Notes: generated by a model not told the origin, from the sequence alone. A DNA stretch of 43,974 nucleotides from Luteitalea sp. (GCA_009377605.1 WHTT01000055.1:1-43974), one strand, 5' to 3'; positions 1-8,390 are shown, counted from the stretch's first letter. Translations and numbers: made by a program.

Positions 1-387
1 CTGCTCGCGCTGCTATCCGGGTTCTTCGCGGTGGTTGGCCTGGTGCTTGCCGCCGTGGGACTGTACGGCGTGTTGAGCTACTCCGTGGTGCGGCGAACGA
101 AAGAGATCGGCATCAGGCTGGCACTCGGCGCGCAGCAACTCGCTGTCGTGCGGTCGGTCGTCGCCGATGCCGGCATCACGATACTCATCGGCGCAGCGTG
201 TGGCATGGCCGGCGGCCTCTATCTCGCGCGCTTCGTGAGAACGCTTCTGTATGAGGTCGAGCCCTTCGACTTCTGGAGCCTTGTCCTGCCGGTCGGCTGT
301 CTATTGTGTGCGGGCGCGCTGGCCGCAGCACTACCGGCCCGGCGCGCCGCGTCTGTCGATCCCGTCGTGGCACTTCGGCACGAATAG
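1..387 (+). CDS. ABC transporter permease, FtsX/MacB type, C-terminal part (cut by window edge)
   Basis: The reading frame is open from base 1, so the gene starts before the window; only about 128 C-terminal residues are seen. They contain the family signature RRTKEIGIRLALGA between hydrophobic segments, then a membrane segment around GCLLCAGALAAALPARRA and the usual ending DPVVALRHE. This is the last FtsX module of a MacB-like or acidobacterial ADOP permease, which sits in the inner membrane and works with an ABC ATPase on export or on outer-membrane and lipoprotein-linked processes. The substrate cannot be told from this fragment. It ends convergently with the VOC gene, with a perfect GC-rich palindrome between them. 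Confidence 0.87.
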   Translation: MLALLSGFFAVVGLVLAAVGLYGVLSYSVVRRTKEIGIRLALGAQQLAVVRSVVADAGITILIGAACGMAGGLYLARFVRTLLYEVEPFDFWSLVLPVGCLLCAGALAAALPARRAASVDPVVALRHE

Positions 388-420
388 CAGCCTGCTGAGC
401 CTCCGCGCAAGCTCCGTGCC

Positions 421-442
421 GAGCTCGCCCCGGGGCGAGCTC
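421..442. terminator. Perfect 11+11 palindrome between convergent genes
   Basis: GAGCTCGCCCC is followed directly by its exact reverse complement. It lies 33 bases after the permease stop and 17 bases before the VOC stop, so it could act on transcripts from both sides. There is no T-run, so a classic intrinsic terminator is not shown; it may simply be a hairpin that stabilises or ends mRNA. Confidence 0.35.
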
Positions 443-459
443 GCCCGCGAGCGCTCGGA

Positions 460-936
460 CTACCCCCGAAAGCCGTGCGCGGCGAGCTGCACCGTCAGTC
501 CATCCGGATCCGGAAAATAGATTCGATTGTCCGTGACACGCGGCTGAATCCCCTGCGCCCGGAGCTTCTCCGCCGCCCCGCCGGCGGTGTAGTCTTCGAC
601 CGAATAACAGTAATGGTCCATGCCCGGCGACTCGCCGCGGAACAGCGCCACGAAGTGCTCGCCGCATCTCAGAAAGCAGTTGTTGGCACCTTCCCTCATC
701 ACAGCCATGCCAAGATGCTTGATGTAGAAATCTCTGGACCGCGGAATGTCGGTCACGCGGAGCGCGATGTGGTTCAGGCCCGCGGCCTGGAACGTGCTCG
801 AGTCTTGGGCTGCAGCAACGGGGACGCGACCCGCAGCTGTCGCGGTCACCAGGGCGGTAAGCCCGCCGATTGCTTGACGACGGGAGATCTCTCCACGTTC
901 GAGGCACTCGATCAGTCTTTCGATGATCGTCTGCAT
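460..936 (-). CDS. Exported VOC (glyoxalase/bleomycin-resistance) family protein with Tat-like signal
   Basis: 158 residues. The start at 936 is preferred to an upstream one at 996 because AGAAGGAG lies just before it. Residues 18-40 hold a twin-arginine-like signal (ISRRQAIGG, then an Ala-rich stretch ending AAAQ). The rest is one VOC module: GLNHIALRVTDIPRSRDFY starts the first beta-alpha-beta-beta-beta unit, and FPDPDGLTVQLA is the typical second-unit end with a metal-ligand position (E/Q). VOC enzymes bind a divalent metal and catalyse varied isomerisations, ring openings or oxygenations; the reaction here is unknown. Tat export would allow the fold and metal to be acquired in the cytoplasm first. 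Very similar stand-alone Tat-VOC proteins are common in Acidobacteriota (from memory). Confidence 0.88.
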   Translation of the reverse strand: MQTIIERLIECLERGEISRRQAIGGLTALVTATAAGRVPVAAAQDSSTFQAAGLNHIALRVTDIPRSRDFYIKHLGMAVMREGANNCFLRCGEHFVALFRGESPGMDHYCYSVEDYTAGGAAEKLRAQGIQPRVTDNRIYFPDPDGLTVQLAAHGFRG

Positions 937-999
937 GGCGACACTCCTTCTGGGGTCTTGACAGGTTGAGCGGTTATTATCGATCTCGAGGATCAACGA

Positions 1000-1626
1000 A
1001 TGCCAGAGACGATGCAGTCGAATGCCACCACGTTACAATTTCTCCTCAATCGCCGCAGCATCTCCGCGCTGGTCGAGCCAGGGCCGACGCAGGAACAGTT
1101 GAGCGTCCTGCTGCGCGCAGCGACGACCGTCCCGGATCACGGTTGCTTGCGTCCGTATCGCTTCGTGGTCGTGCCGCCGAACGGTCGAGAAGCCTTTGGC
1201 GCGGCGCTCGTCGCCGCTGCGGAAGAACAGCGGCCAGACCTGCCGCCAGAGGCTCGCGAGAAGATCCGCAAGAAGGCGTTCGCCGCGCCGACGCGGATCG
1301 TGCTCATCGCCTCACCGCGAGACGATGAGAAGGTTCCGGAATGGGAGCAGATTGCCTCGGCATCCTGCACGGGCTACGCGATCGTGCTGGCTGCGCTCGC
1401 CCAAGGGCTCGGCGCCGCCTGGAGGAGCAGCCCCATCGTCGACGGCACAGCCTTGAGGGAGCTGCTTGCGATGCAGCCACGCGAGCGTGTGCTCGGATGG
1501 ATCAATGTGGGAAGTCCCGCGGTGGTGCCCACGACGCAGGAACGGCGACCGCCTGACTTGAGCACATGCGTGACGGTCCTCGACGCTGATGGTAAGCGGC
1601 AATTCTTGGCGGCGACCGTCAAATAA
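1000..1626 (+). CDS. Nitroreductase family protein (YdjA-like)
   Basis: 208 residues, typical of the short one-domain YdjA-type nitroreductases, which are FMN-binding homodimers that reduce nitro or quinone groups with NAD(P)H. The N-terminal LLNRRSISALVEPGPTQEQL is the FMN-binding RRS element; a central region YAIVLAALAQGLGAAWRSS and a GWINVGSP near the C-terminus match the family. GAGGA lies about eight bases before the ATG. It is divergent from the VOC gene, with only 63 bases between the two starts, so both promoters must lie there. The physiological substrate is unknown. Confidence 0.9.
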   Translation: MPETMQSNATTLQFLLNRRSISALVEPGPTQEQLSVLLRAATTVPDHGCLRPYRFVVVPPNGREAFGAALVAAAEEQRPDLPPEAREKIRKKAFAAPTRIVLIASPRDDEKVPEWEQIASASCTGYAIVLAALAQGLGAAWRSSPIVDGTALRELLAMQPRERVLGWINVGSPAVVPTTQERRPPDLSTCVTVLDADGKRQFLAATVK

Positions 1627-1776
1627 CCGCGTCGGGGGGCGGCATTCCACTCACAGCTCGTCTCGGAGGCGGTTGACCAATTCCCGCGCCGCACGTTCCC
1701 GCGATCGGCTCAGGGACATTCCGTGGAATTGGCATGTATGGTCGTGGCTGGCCGCCTGCCGGACATCCGTACACGA

Positions 1777-2199
1777 TTACTTGTCGATCTGCATCTCGGT
1801 TGCGACGAAGGCTTTCACGCCTGGCACGCCCCAGACGCGGAGTCGCGCGGGGCCACCCTCTTCCGCCATGTCGAGCGTGAATCGCAGGAAGGGGCAGCAC
1901 TTTCGTTCCATCTCGACCCACGCCATCACGGTCGACGGCGCGACAGCCGTGGTGTAGTGAAACGTGTAGCCCTCGGCATCTTCGGTCACCTGCGCTGTTG
2001 CTCGCTCGAGCGTGGCGCGAAGCTCCCGCTGTTGCTTCCGTTCGTCTGAGGTGAGCCCGTCGAGCCGGCACACGAAGACGGGCTGCTTGGACGATGCAGT
2101 TTGGTCCGACGAGGGGTCTGTCTCGCCCCGCGGCGGCAACACGGACGCGGCGGCGACAGCGACGAGCCCAGCGGCCGTGAGTACGGTTACGATGGTCAT
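1777..2199 (-). CDS. Small exported protein with CC motif, controlled by the divergent MerR regulator
   Basis: 140 residues from the ATG at 2199, chosen because GGAAGGAG precedes it; an upstream in-frame start at 2277 would lie inside the promoter. Residues 1-20 are a hydrophobic signal-like segment, so the protein is probably exported or membrane-anchored. Cysteines stand at 44 and at 101-102 (ERKCCPFLRF), followed by a conserved-looking RVWGVPGVKAFV. I recognise this as a type of conserved protein seen next to MerR-family metal regulators, but know no biochemical function. The paired Cys and the MerR neighbour suggest metal or thiol-stress handling; this is inference. The promoter at 2247-2277 has the 19-bp spacer typical of MerR-controlled genes. 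Confidence 0.75.
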   Translation of the reverse strand: MTIVTVLTAAGLVAVAAASVLPPRGETDPSSDQTASSKQPVFVCRLDGLTSDERKQQRELRATLERATAQVTEDAEGYTFHYTTAVAPSTVMAWVEMERKCCPFLRFTLDMAEEGGPARLRVWGVPGVKAFVATEMQIDK

Positions 2200-2246
2200 T
2201 GTGTTCACTCCTTCCGGCGCCCGTGTCAGGAGGACGCCGTAATCGG

Positions 2247-2277
2247 AGCGTACGACGTACAGCGCGCTTGAGGTCAA
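2247..2277 (-). promoter_or_regulatory. MerR-type promoter with 19-bp spacer
   Basis: On the minus strand TTGACC (2277-2272) and TACGCT (2252-2247) are separated by exactly 19 bp, instead of the usual 17. The spacer contains an inverted repeat GTACG-T-CGTAC and the self-complementary AGCGCGCT. An overlong spacer with a dyad is how MerR-family activators recognise and untwist their target promoters. It reads toward the exported CC protein (start 2199), and the merR-like gene starts 16 bases away on the other strand, so the site probably also governs the regulator. Confidence 0.62.
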
Positions 2278-2292
2278 ACACCAGGAGGAACC

Positions 2293-2694
2293 GTGCGAAT
2301 TGGGGAAGTGGCAGCTCGGACGGGCGTGAGTCCCGCGACCTGCCGATACTATGAGCGATACGGTCTGCTGCCTCGCCCGGCTCGGCGGGCCGGCAAACGT
2401 GACTACGACCCCGCGGCCGTGGCACGGCTCGCGCTGATCCTGTTCGCGAAAGAGGCCGGCCTTTCGCTATCAGAGATCCGCGAGCTGCTGCGGCCGGGCC
2501 CCACACATGAGCGCTGGCGCGAGGCCAGGAGGCGAAAACTGGAGATGCTACGCGATCTGGAGCGCCTGCTGCGCAAGCAGCGCCGCCTCCTGCACGCCAC
2601 GACCGAATGCGTCTGCACAACACCGGAGGAGTGCGGGCGTGCGACGAGCGCTCTCCTGGATCGCATCCCGAGGTATCAGGGGACAGGCCTGTAA
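2293..2694 (+). CDS. MerR family transcriptional regulator, probably metal-responsive
   Basis: 133 residues from a GTG start with AGGAGG six bases upstream. Residues 1-70 are a MerR winged helix-turn-helix (RIGEVAARTGVSPATCRYYERYGLLP, with the YYE.GLL signature). Residues 75-100 form the long dimerisation helix. The C-terminal segment has Cys 106, 108 and 114 (CVC and later EEC), a layout like the metal-binding loop of ZntR/CueR/MerR-type sensors. The gene is divergent from the exported CC protein and the intervening DNA has a 19-bp-spacer promoter. Known MerR proteins bind as dimers in the spacer and activate on ligand binding. The ligand here is unknown; a thiophilic metal is a reasonable guess from the cysteines. 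Confidence 0.92.
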   Translation: MRIGEVAARTGVSPATCRYYERYGLLPRPARRAGKRDYDPAAVARLALILFAKEAGLSLSEIRELLRPGPTHERWREARRRKLEMLRDLERLLRKQRRLLHATTECVCTTPEECGRATSALLDRIPRYQGTGL

Positions 2695-2882
2695 CGTGCG
2701 GCAAGCAGGCCAGTCGCTGCTGTGAGGTCGATGTCCGCGATCAGCAATCCTTCCTCACCATAGGGCTGGTAGCTGAGTAGTGTCCCGTCTGGACCAACGA
2801 TCGCCGACGTGGTCGGTGACCCAGCACTCGCGAAGTTGACGATGGCGAAGTAGCAGTATAGCGAATCGAAGCGATTCCTCAC
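2676..2882 (-). pseudogene. C-terminal remnant of a nitrilase/carbon-nitrogen hydrolase
   Basis: A 68-residue frame whose middle and end (ASAGSPTTSAIVGPDGTLL, then YGEEGLLIADIDL and AARYRP) match the C-terminal part of carbon-nitrogen hydrolases: the segment just after the catalytic Cys region, with the typical 'GPDG.LL...GEEG' strand. The catalytic Glu, Lys and Cys motifs are absent; upstream the frame becomes unfamiliar (NRFDSLYCYF) and within 20 bases the next gene's stop is reached. A whole enzyme has about 270-320 residues, so this is a 5'-deleted leftover. Its 3' end overlaps the last 19 bases of the MerR gene. Confidence 0.62.
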
Positions 2883-2900
2883 TTCGACGCGAAGTGGTTC

Positions 2901-3995
2901 TCAGGCGGGCGCATGTCGATCGAGGCGCAGAAATAGCCGCACACGTTCTACTTCCGCCTCCAGCTCTCGGCGGAAGAGGCGATCAGACGGCTGCGACTCG
3001 ACGTATCCGAACGAGGCGTGGAGCGACCCATTCTGCTGCGACAGATTGCCCCAACCAATCACCTGATCACGCCACAGCAGCGGCAGCGCGTAGTAGCCAC
3101 GCTTGCGCTTTGCCGCCGGCGTGTATGCCTCGAACCGGTAAGCCCATCGCCAGAACAGCTCGAAGCGCCGCCGGTCCCACACCACAGGGTCGAACGGCCC
3201 GAGCAGGTGCACCATGTCCGAGGGCTGACCGCGCGGCACACGCTCTTGCGACGGCCAGTACCAATCGTGACCGTCGACGCGCGCACACGCTAGCCGCTCC
3301 TTGACCCGCTGCAGTGCTCCCTTCAACTCGTGCTGCCACTGCGGTACGGCGTACCGCAGCCGGCTGACGAGAGTCGGCAGCGACCGCCCGGGCAGCGGCG
3401 CGTAGAGGCTCGTCGCCAGGTCGACCAGCGCGTCAATCCGCTCGCGGCGGCCCGCTGCGTCCATTGGACCTGCGGGATGCTCGCGCGCGGCATAGACGCG
3501 AATGCCGCCCTCTCGTCGTGCCACCCGCAGAACGCCGCGCCGATGCATCAGGTCGAGCAGATGCGTTGTCGCGGCCGACGAGCCGCCCCAGTAGTTCGTC
3601 ACCCTGCCGTGCGCGAAATGGCCGTCCACCTCGCGCGGGTGCACCTCGCCGCGCTCACGTACGAAATCGAGCAGCGCCCGCACGCGTTTACCGTGTGCAG
3701 AGGGCCAGCGTGCGGTGGCGCGCGGGTGCATCAGTGCCTGGATGCGGCGCGGCACGAAGCCGTAGTTGATGAAGAAGTCTTCCTCGACGTCCAGCGTGGC
3801 GTAGCGACGTTCGAGGTCACCGGCGCGATAGTCCTTGACGCGATGCCGCAGAGTGAGATCCTGGGCTCGGGCCGGCGCTCGGATCGGGTCGGCCTGCACG
3901 AAGCCAAGCCGATCGATCGCACGCTTCAGCGTTGTCGGTGTACAGAGGCTGCGGGCAATCGCAAAATGTCGCAGGTCGTCGATCGTAATCGGCAT
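2901..3995 (-). CDS. Winged-helix DNA-binding protein of the YcaQ (interstrand-crosslink glycosylase) type
   Basis: 364 residues from the ATG at 3995; an in-frame start at 4046 would add 17 residues that do not look like family sequence. The N-terminal part (LKRAIDRLGFVQADPIRAPARAQDLTL) matches the HTH_42/YcaQ family, where this segment follows the first helix and contains the conserved Q-x-D. The middle has further winged-helix units (THLLDLMHRRGVLRVARREGG), and the end has the aromatic-rich FWRWAYRFEAYTPAAKRKRG and LLWRDQVIGW stretches typical of the family. E. coli YcaQ and Streptomyces AlkX remove bulky alkylated bases and unhook crosslinks. Whether this copy has glycosylase activity cannot be read from the sequence. 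Confidence 0.82.
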   Translation of the reverse strand: MPITIDDLRHFAIARSLCTPTTLKRAIDRLGFVQADPIRAPARAQDLTLRHRVKDYRAGDLERRYATLDVEEDFFINYGFVPRRIQALMHPRATARWPSAHGKRVRALLDFVRERGEVHPREVDGHFAHGRVTNYWGGSSAATTHLLDLMHRRGVLRVARREGGIRVYAAREHPAGPMDAAGRRERIDALVDLATSLYAPLPGRSLPTLVSRLRYAVPQWQHELKGALQRVKERLACARVDGHDWYWPSQERVPRGQPSDMVHLLGPFDPVVWDRRRFELFWRWAYRFEAYTPAAKRKRGYYALPLLWRDQVIGWGNLSQQNGSLHASFGYVESQPSDRLFRRELEAEVERVRLFLRLDRHAPA

Positions 3996-4233
3996 GACTG
4001 GCGCGGTGTGGTGAGGGAGCCGAGGATTGCACAAGACCTCCCACAAATGGTCGTCAGGGCCCTGAAAGTCTCCGGTGCTGCATCACGAATCCTGACTGTA
4101 ACACTACTCGTCGTCCGATGAACTGTCTCGAACGAATCGGACATCCCGCAGGCTCTCCCTCGTTCGTGTCGATGTCCGCCGTGTCGAACATCCAAACGGG
4201 TAGAATGACCAGTTGGATTGAGGTGACCACCGT

Positions 4234-5097
4234 ATGAAGGTACTCCGGACCATCGCCGAGCTGCGCCACGCGCTCGCGGCGGTACGCGCCGGTTCGACCG
4301 TTGGCCTCGTGCCAACCATGGGCGCGTTCCATGACGGCCACGTGGCGTTGATGCAGGCCGCGCGTGAGGCGTGCGATGTTGTCGTGACGAGCCTGTTCGT
4401 CAATCCAACGCAGTTCGGCGATCCGAAGGATCTATCGGCGTATCCGCGGGACCAGGCGGAGGATGAGAAAATCGCTGTAGGGGCCGGCGTTGATTGTCTG
4501 TTCATGCCGAGCGTCGCCGAGATGTACCCGCCGGGCTATGCCACCTGGATCGAGGTCGAAGGGCCGGCGCGAGGACTCGAAGGCGACTTCCGGCCAGGTC
4601 ACTTTCGCGGTGTGGCGACGGTCTGCACGAAGCTGTTCACGATTGTTCGCCCAGACGTCGCCTTCTTTGGGCAGAAGGATGTGCAGCAGGTGGCCGTGGT
4701 GAAGCGTCTGGTGCGCGACTTGAACCTCGAAGTCGACATTCGCGTGCTCCCGACCATTCGCGACGCTGATGGGCTCGCGCTGTCCTCACGGAACGCGCGG
4801 CTCTCGTCCGACGAACGGAAGCGCGCGCTGGCGATTCCGCGCGCGCTCGAGGCCGGGCTCGCGGCGCAGCAGGCAGGTGGCGACGTGATTGCCGCCGCCC
4901 GCACGGCGCTTGCCGATCTCGAGGTGGATTACATCGCGGTTGCCGATCTCGACGGCCGGCCCACGCTGGCGATTGCCGCCCGCGTGGGCGCCACGCGACT
5001 GATTGACAACGTGCCGCTGGACGAGCCCGCTGTTGGAGCGGAACGGGTGCCGTCGGCCGCCTCGAAGACTTTCGTAACAGGAGGAGATCCGACGTGA
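4234..5097 (+). CDS. panC: Pantothenate synthetase (pantoate-beta-alanine ligase)
   Basis: 287 residues, the usual length. The enzyme joins pantoate and beta-alanine using ATP, the last step of pantothenate (vitamin B5) synthesis. It has the nucleotidyltransferase-like signatures: PTMGAFHDGH (residues 27-36, the HIGH-type ATP site), SLFVNPTQFG, GHFRGVATVCTKLF, FFGQKD and LSSRN (183-187, the KMSKS-like loop). The start is the ATG preceded by TGAGGTGA. A TAGAAT hexamer at 4201-4206 may be the -10 box; no convincing -35 was seen. It overlaps panB by 4 bases, so the two are co-translated. The order panC-panB is the reverse of the E. coli panB-panC arrangement. Confidence 0.97.
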   Translation: MKVLRTIAELRHALAAVRAGSTVGLVPTMGAFHDGHVALMQAAREACDVVVTSLFVNPTQFGDPKDLSAYPRDQAEDEKIAVGAGVDCLFMPSVAEMYPPGYATWIEVEGPARGLEGDFRPGHFRGVATVCTKLFTIVRPDVAFFGQKDVQQVAVVKRLVRDLNLEVDIRVLPTIRDADGLALSSRNARLSSDERKRALAIPRALEAGLAAQQAGGDVIAAARTALADLEVDYIAVADLDGRPTLAIAARVGATRLIDNVPLDEPAVGAERVPSAASKTFVTGGDPT

Positions 5098-6005
5098 CGA
5101 CCCAGACACCGGTACCGGCATCAGCCGCAGGTCCGCGCGACGCGGCCGGCGCCGCCAAGCTCTCACTACCGGAGCTCACCGACCTGAAGCGACGCGGGCA
5201 GCGCATCGCGATGGTCACGGCCTACGACGCGCCGAGCGCGCGGCTCGCCGAGGCCGCCGGCGTCGATCTCGTACTGGTCGGCGACTCAGCCGCGATGACG
5301 ATGCTCGGCCACGACGCGACGCTGCCGGTGACCATCGAGGAGATGTTGATGCTCACACGCGCCGTGACGCGCGGCGCGCGACGTCCCATTGTCGTGGCGG
5401 ACCTGCCCTTCGGCTCGTTCCAGGTTTCAGACGAGGCGGCGATTAACGCCGCCATTCGCTTTGTCAAGGAGGCAGCGGCCGACGCGGTGAAGCTGGAAGG
5501 TGCCGGGCCCACGCTCTCGCGAGCTCGTGCGATTGTTCAAGCCGGCATCCCGGTGATGGGGCACATCGGACTGACGCCACAGTCTGCCATGCTACTCGGC
5601 GGGCTGAAGGCGCAAGGGCGGACGGCGGAGGAGGCCCACCGCCTGTGCGAGGACGCCGTCGCACTGGAGCGCGCTGGCTGCTTCGCGCTGGTCGTCGAAG
5701 CGGTCCCGCCACCGGTTGCAGCACGCATTACCGAGACAGTGACAATTCCCACCATTGGTATTGGCGCCGGCGCCGCGTGCGACGGCCAGGTGCTCGTGTG
5801 GCACGACCTGTTGGGCCTCTCCGCCGGGCACGTACCTCGGTTCGTCAAGCAGTACGCCGACCTCTCTGGGAGGATTCTCGAGGCGCTCGAAGCCTACGTC
5901 GCGGATGTTCGCGCTGGCAAGTTCCCCGCGGAGCAGCATACGTATTCGATGTCGGCAGAGGAGCGCGAACGATTCGAGTCGGATCTACCGCCTTCACGCC
6001 GGTAG
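5094..6005 (+). CDS. panB: Ketopantoate hydroxymethyltransferase (3-methyl-2-oxobutanoate hydroxymethyltransferase)
   Basis: 303 residues. It transfers a hydroxymethyl group from 5,10-methylene-tetrahydrofolate to 2-oxoisovalerate, the first committed step of pantothenate synthesis. Seen motifs: MVTAYDAPSARLAEAAGVDLVLVGDS (Mg-binding Asp at 64), GHDATLPVTIEEML, ADLPFGSF, VKLEGA, IPVMGHIGLTPQ, VVEAVP (the catalytic Glu region) and IPTIGIGAGAACDGQVLVWHDLLG. It starts with GTG at 5094, inside the last codons of panC, with AGGAGGAG upstream. The first about 20 residues are an Ala/Pro-rich extension. No panE gene is nearby. It ends convergently with the GH172-like gene. Confidence 0.97.
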   Translation: MTTQTPVPASAAGPRDAAGAAKLSLPELTDLKRRGQRIAMVTAYDAPSARLAEAAGVDLVLVGDSAAMTMLGHDATLPVTIEEMLMLTRAVTRGARRPIVVADLPFGSFQVSDEAAINAAIRFVKEAAADAVKLEGAGPTLSRARAIVQAGIPVMGHIGLTPQSAMLLGGLKAQGRTAEEAHRLCEDAVALERAGCFALVVEAVPPPVAARITETVTIPTIGIGAGAACDGQVLVWHDLLGLSAGHVPRFVKQYADLSGRILEALEAYVADVRAGKFPAEQHTYSMSAEERERFESDLPPSRR

Positions 6006-6017
6006 GGCGCTACCGCG

Positions 6018-6042
6018 GCAGGCCTAAAGGCCTGCGCTACGG
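6018..6042. repeat. Dispersed hairpin repeat with GCTACGG tail (copy 1)
   Basis: GCAGGCCT-AA-AGGCCTGC forms an 8-bp stem with a two-base centre and is followed by GCTACGG. It sits between the convergent panB and GH172-like genes, so it may also end transcripts. The same design recurs at 22728-22893, 25191-25202 and 39000-39073. Confidence 0.75.
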
Positions 6043-6068
6043 CTGTCAAAGCCACATGCGGCAATCTT

Positions 6069-8357
6069 CTAGCCGCCACCGCGCGAGGCATCGCCAAGCG
6101 TGAAGCGAGGCATCACGAAGCTGTACGCGGTGTAGCGCATCTCGCTCCAGGCCAGCTCGGGCAGTGGATATCCTGGAAACAGCGGGATTCGCACCGGCGT
6201 GAACTTGACACGAACGCGAATCGCAGAGCGTCCCTCCGTCAGCGCGCGCGGGATCAGAAACTCATAATCCCGAAATCGCCGGTTGGAGGTTTGCACCACG
6301 TGCTCGGTTGGGCCGAGCTCTTTGCCGTCGCCTGGGTTCGAAAAGACGCACGTGTTGGAGCCGGCCAGATACCAGGTGCCCGCTCGCTCCCATTCGAGCT
6401 CGCCATCTGCATCGGCGTCGCTGACGTAGACCTCGGCACGCTGATTGGGGAAGGCGTAATCGAGCTTGCGACGAAGCATGACGCCGAGGTTCGTCGGGTC
6501 GATCCTCAGTGTGAATTCCGATCCTGTCGTCGTGACGCGTCCGCGGTCCGCGCGCGCCGGATAGATCTCGCGACCCGTCTTCGCTTCGCTTCGGCGAGGC
6601 TCGCCAGGGCGCAACGCGTGAGGGCGGTCGTCCACGGTATCCGGCCCCCACTCGTATCGTGAGACGATCTCGTAGGGCTCCGAGGCGTCCGGCGAGGAAT
6701 AGCGATGCGAGCGCTCGCTGGCCTCATCGCCAATGATCAGCTCGTCAGTCTTTACCACTGAGGCCGCCGGCAAGCCATACCAGTACGTGACGGTCTCGTA
6801 GTGCTCGGTGGAATCGTTGACGGCGCCGTGCTCCAAGCGGATCAGTGCATTCTTGCCAAACGGCATCAGATCGGCGAGCAGGAAGCGATAGGCGGAGTTG
6901 ATCTTGTCTTCCGCGCTCACGGCGGTCTCGGCATCCTTGGCGCCCACGGGATGCCCCGCGAGCGGCAGCGTCATGTTGCTTCCACCCCAATAGTCGCCGC
7001 CGCCGCCCCATTCTTCGGTGCCGGTGCCATAAGCCTGAGGCGTCTGGCTGTCGTCGAAGAAGAAGCGCGGGTCGCCTTCGAGCGTGCTGAGCTTCGCCTC
7101 GTGCGAAAAGATGAACGACGTTCCAACGAAGCTTCCCGACCAATCTCCCCCTCCCTCGACCGCGCGCGTATCCAGCAGGACGAGATCCTTGCCCAATTCA
7201 GGAGCAGGATGATCGCGATAGGTGGCATGGAAGTAGCCGACGTGATTGGCAGGATCCGTATAAGGCGCGTAACGGATGCGCCAGGCGACGTTCGAAATCG
7301 CGGCTCCTCCTGGGCCCGACAGCTCGACGCGAGCGGACCGAAAGAACGGCATCGGGAAGTAACAACTCAAATGGACCTGGTCACTGTCGTACCGGATGAC
7401 CATCGGCAGTCCCTTGACGAGATATTCACGATTGTCGCGGTTGTAGAGAGTGCCTGCTCCGAAGAAGAGGGAGATGGGGGCATCTATCGAGGCGTCGGGG
7501 CGATCGTCCCAAGTGACGCGTAGGCGCGCCCGAGAGAAGGCGAGCGCTTGCTCGCGTGGCACCGAGAGCTCCAACGCGCGCACCATCGACGGGCCACGGC
7601 TCGAGCTCCAGACCTCGCGTGACTCGGCCGCAGGCAGATCGATTCTGCCCGATTCCTCACGAACGCCAGCCTCACCCGCTCGCGGCGCGATGTCGCTGCC
7701 TGCGCTCCGGAGCAGCTCGAGAACGTCATCGTCTGGCGGCGTCTTGCCGTCCCAGCGTTTGATGGGCCGTGAGAGCCTCGCGCCGTCGACGAACTGATGG
7801 TAGATGTAGTAACCCGTTCCATAGAACGTCCGCGAATAGCCCATGCGAAACGACTTCTCAAAGCCGATCGGTACCCACATCAAATCTGCGCCCTTGGTGT
7901 GCGACCAGGTCCACGTCAAGGGGTTGGGGAAGAGATGTTCCGGCAGAAAGACCGAGCCGGGTGTCGGGTTGAGCGGATCAGCAGTGCTCGTTTCGCGGAC
8001 GATGTGATCGACCTCGTCGACCTCGTAGTGCCAGGGGCTGCCATGCCAGTGGTTGTAGCGGGCGAAGTACAAGATGCCAGGGCCCGCGACATCGAGGGTC
8101 ACGTTGTGGTCGTTTGCCAGCTGATAGAGGAAGTGCGACGCGTCGGCTGACTCATTGCCGCCGCGCCTGTCGTAGGTGCTCCGCATGTAGGCCCGGGCAC
8201 CGATGCGCTGATAGGGCCAGCGGTCCCACATCCGATAAGCATCGAGGCCGACCGGAATCACCGGAGGCTCCTGCGACGACGCTTGTTGTCCGAGGGTGGC
8301 ACTCGCCGCGAGCAGGATCAGAACGGCCGCGTGGGGCAGTGCGCGCGCTCTCTGCAT
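6069..8357 (-). CDS. Exported DUF2961 protein, glycoside hydrolase family 172-like
   Basis: 762 residues from the ATG at 8357, which is followed by a clear signal peptide (MQRARALPHAAVLILLAASA, Ala/Leu core, cleavage near LGQQA). An upstream in-frame start at 8453 would put 32 unrelated residues before it. The body matches DUF2961: LDAYRMWDRWPYQRIG near the start, PGILYFARYN, and, in the second half, AYGTGTEEWGGGGDYWGG, equivalent to the family's GTGTEDYF motif, plus YRFLLADLMPFGKNALIRLEHG. GH172 members cleave alpha-fructofuranose and related difructose or arabinofuranose links. A periplasmic or surface glycan hydrolase is the likely role; the sugar is unknown. The C-terminal 100 residues include an extra beta-rich region. 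Confidence 0.8.
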   Translation of the reverse strand: MQRARALPHAAVLILLAASATLGQQASSQEPPVIPVGLDAYRMWDRWPYQRIGARAYMRSTYDRRGGNESADASHFLYQLANDHNVTLDVAGPGILYFARYNHWHGSPWHYEVDEVDHIVRETSTADPLNPTPGSVFLPEHLFPNPLTWTWSHTKGADLMWVPIGFEKSFRMGYSRTFYGTGYYIYHQFVDGARLSRPIKRWDGKTPPDDDVLELLRSAGSDIAPRAGEAGVREESGRIDLPAAESREVWSSSRGPSMVRALELSVPREQALAFSRARLRVTWDDRPDASIDAPISLFFGAGTLYNRDNREYLVKGLPMVIRYDSDQVHLSCYFPMPFFRSARVELSGPGGAAISNVAWRIRYAPYTDPANHVGYFHATYRDHPAPELGKDLVLLDTRAVEGGGDWSGSFVGTSFIFSHEAKLSTLEGDPRFFFDDSQTPQAYGTGTEEWGGGGDYWGGSNMTLPLAGHPVGAKDAETAVSAEDKINSAYRFLLADLMPFGKNALIRLEHGAVNDSTEHYETVTYWYGLPAASVVKTDELIIGDEASERSHRYSSPDASEPYEIVSRYEWGPDTVDDRPHALRPGEPRRSEAKTGREIYPARADRGRVTTTGSEFTLRIDPTNLGVMLRRKLDYAFPNQRAEVYVSDADADGELEWERAGTWYLAGSNTCVFSNPGDGKELGPTEHVVQTSNRRFRDYEFLIPRALTEGRSAIRVRVKFTPVRIPLFPGYPLPELAWSEMRYTAYSFVMPRFTLGDASRGGG

Positions 8358-8390
8358 GGTGCGGGCAGTGTATCGCACCTGGGAAGGTCG

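Noticed and set aside
185-907. Long antisense frame over the permease end and VOC gene
   Set aside because: Arg/Pro-rich composition is typical of a shadow frame in GC-rich DNA, and it overlaps two recognisable genes.
1631-1700. Possible C-terminal remnant on the minus strand (22 residues, MSLSRSRERAARELV...)
   Set aside because: Too short to assign, with no upstream coding continuity; looks helical but may be chance.
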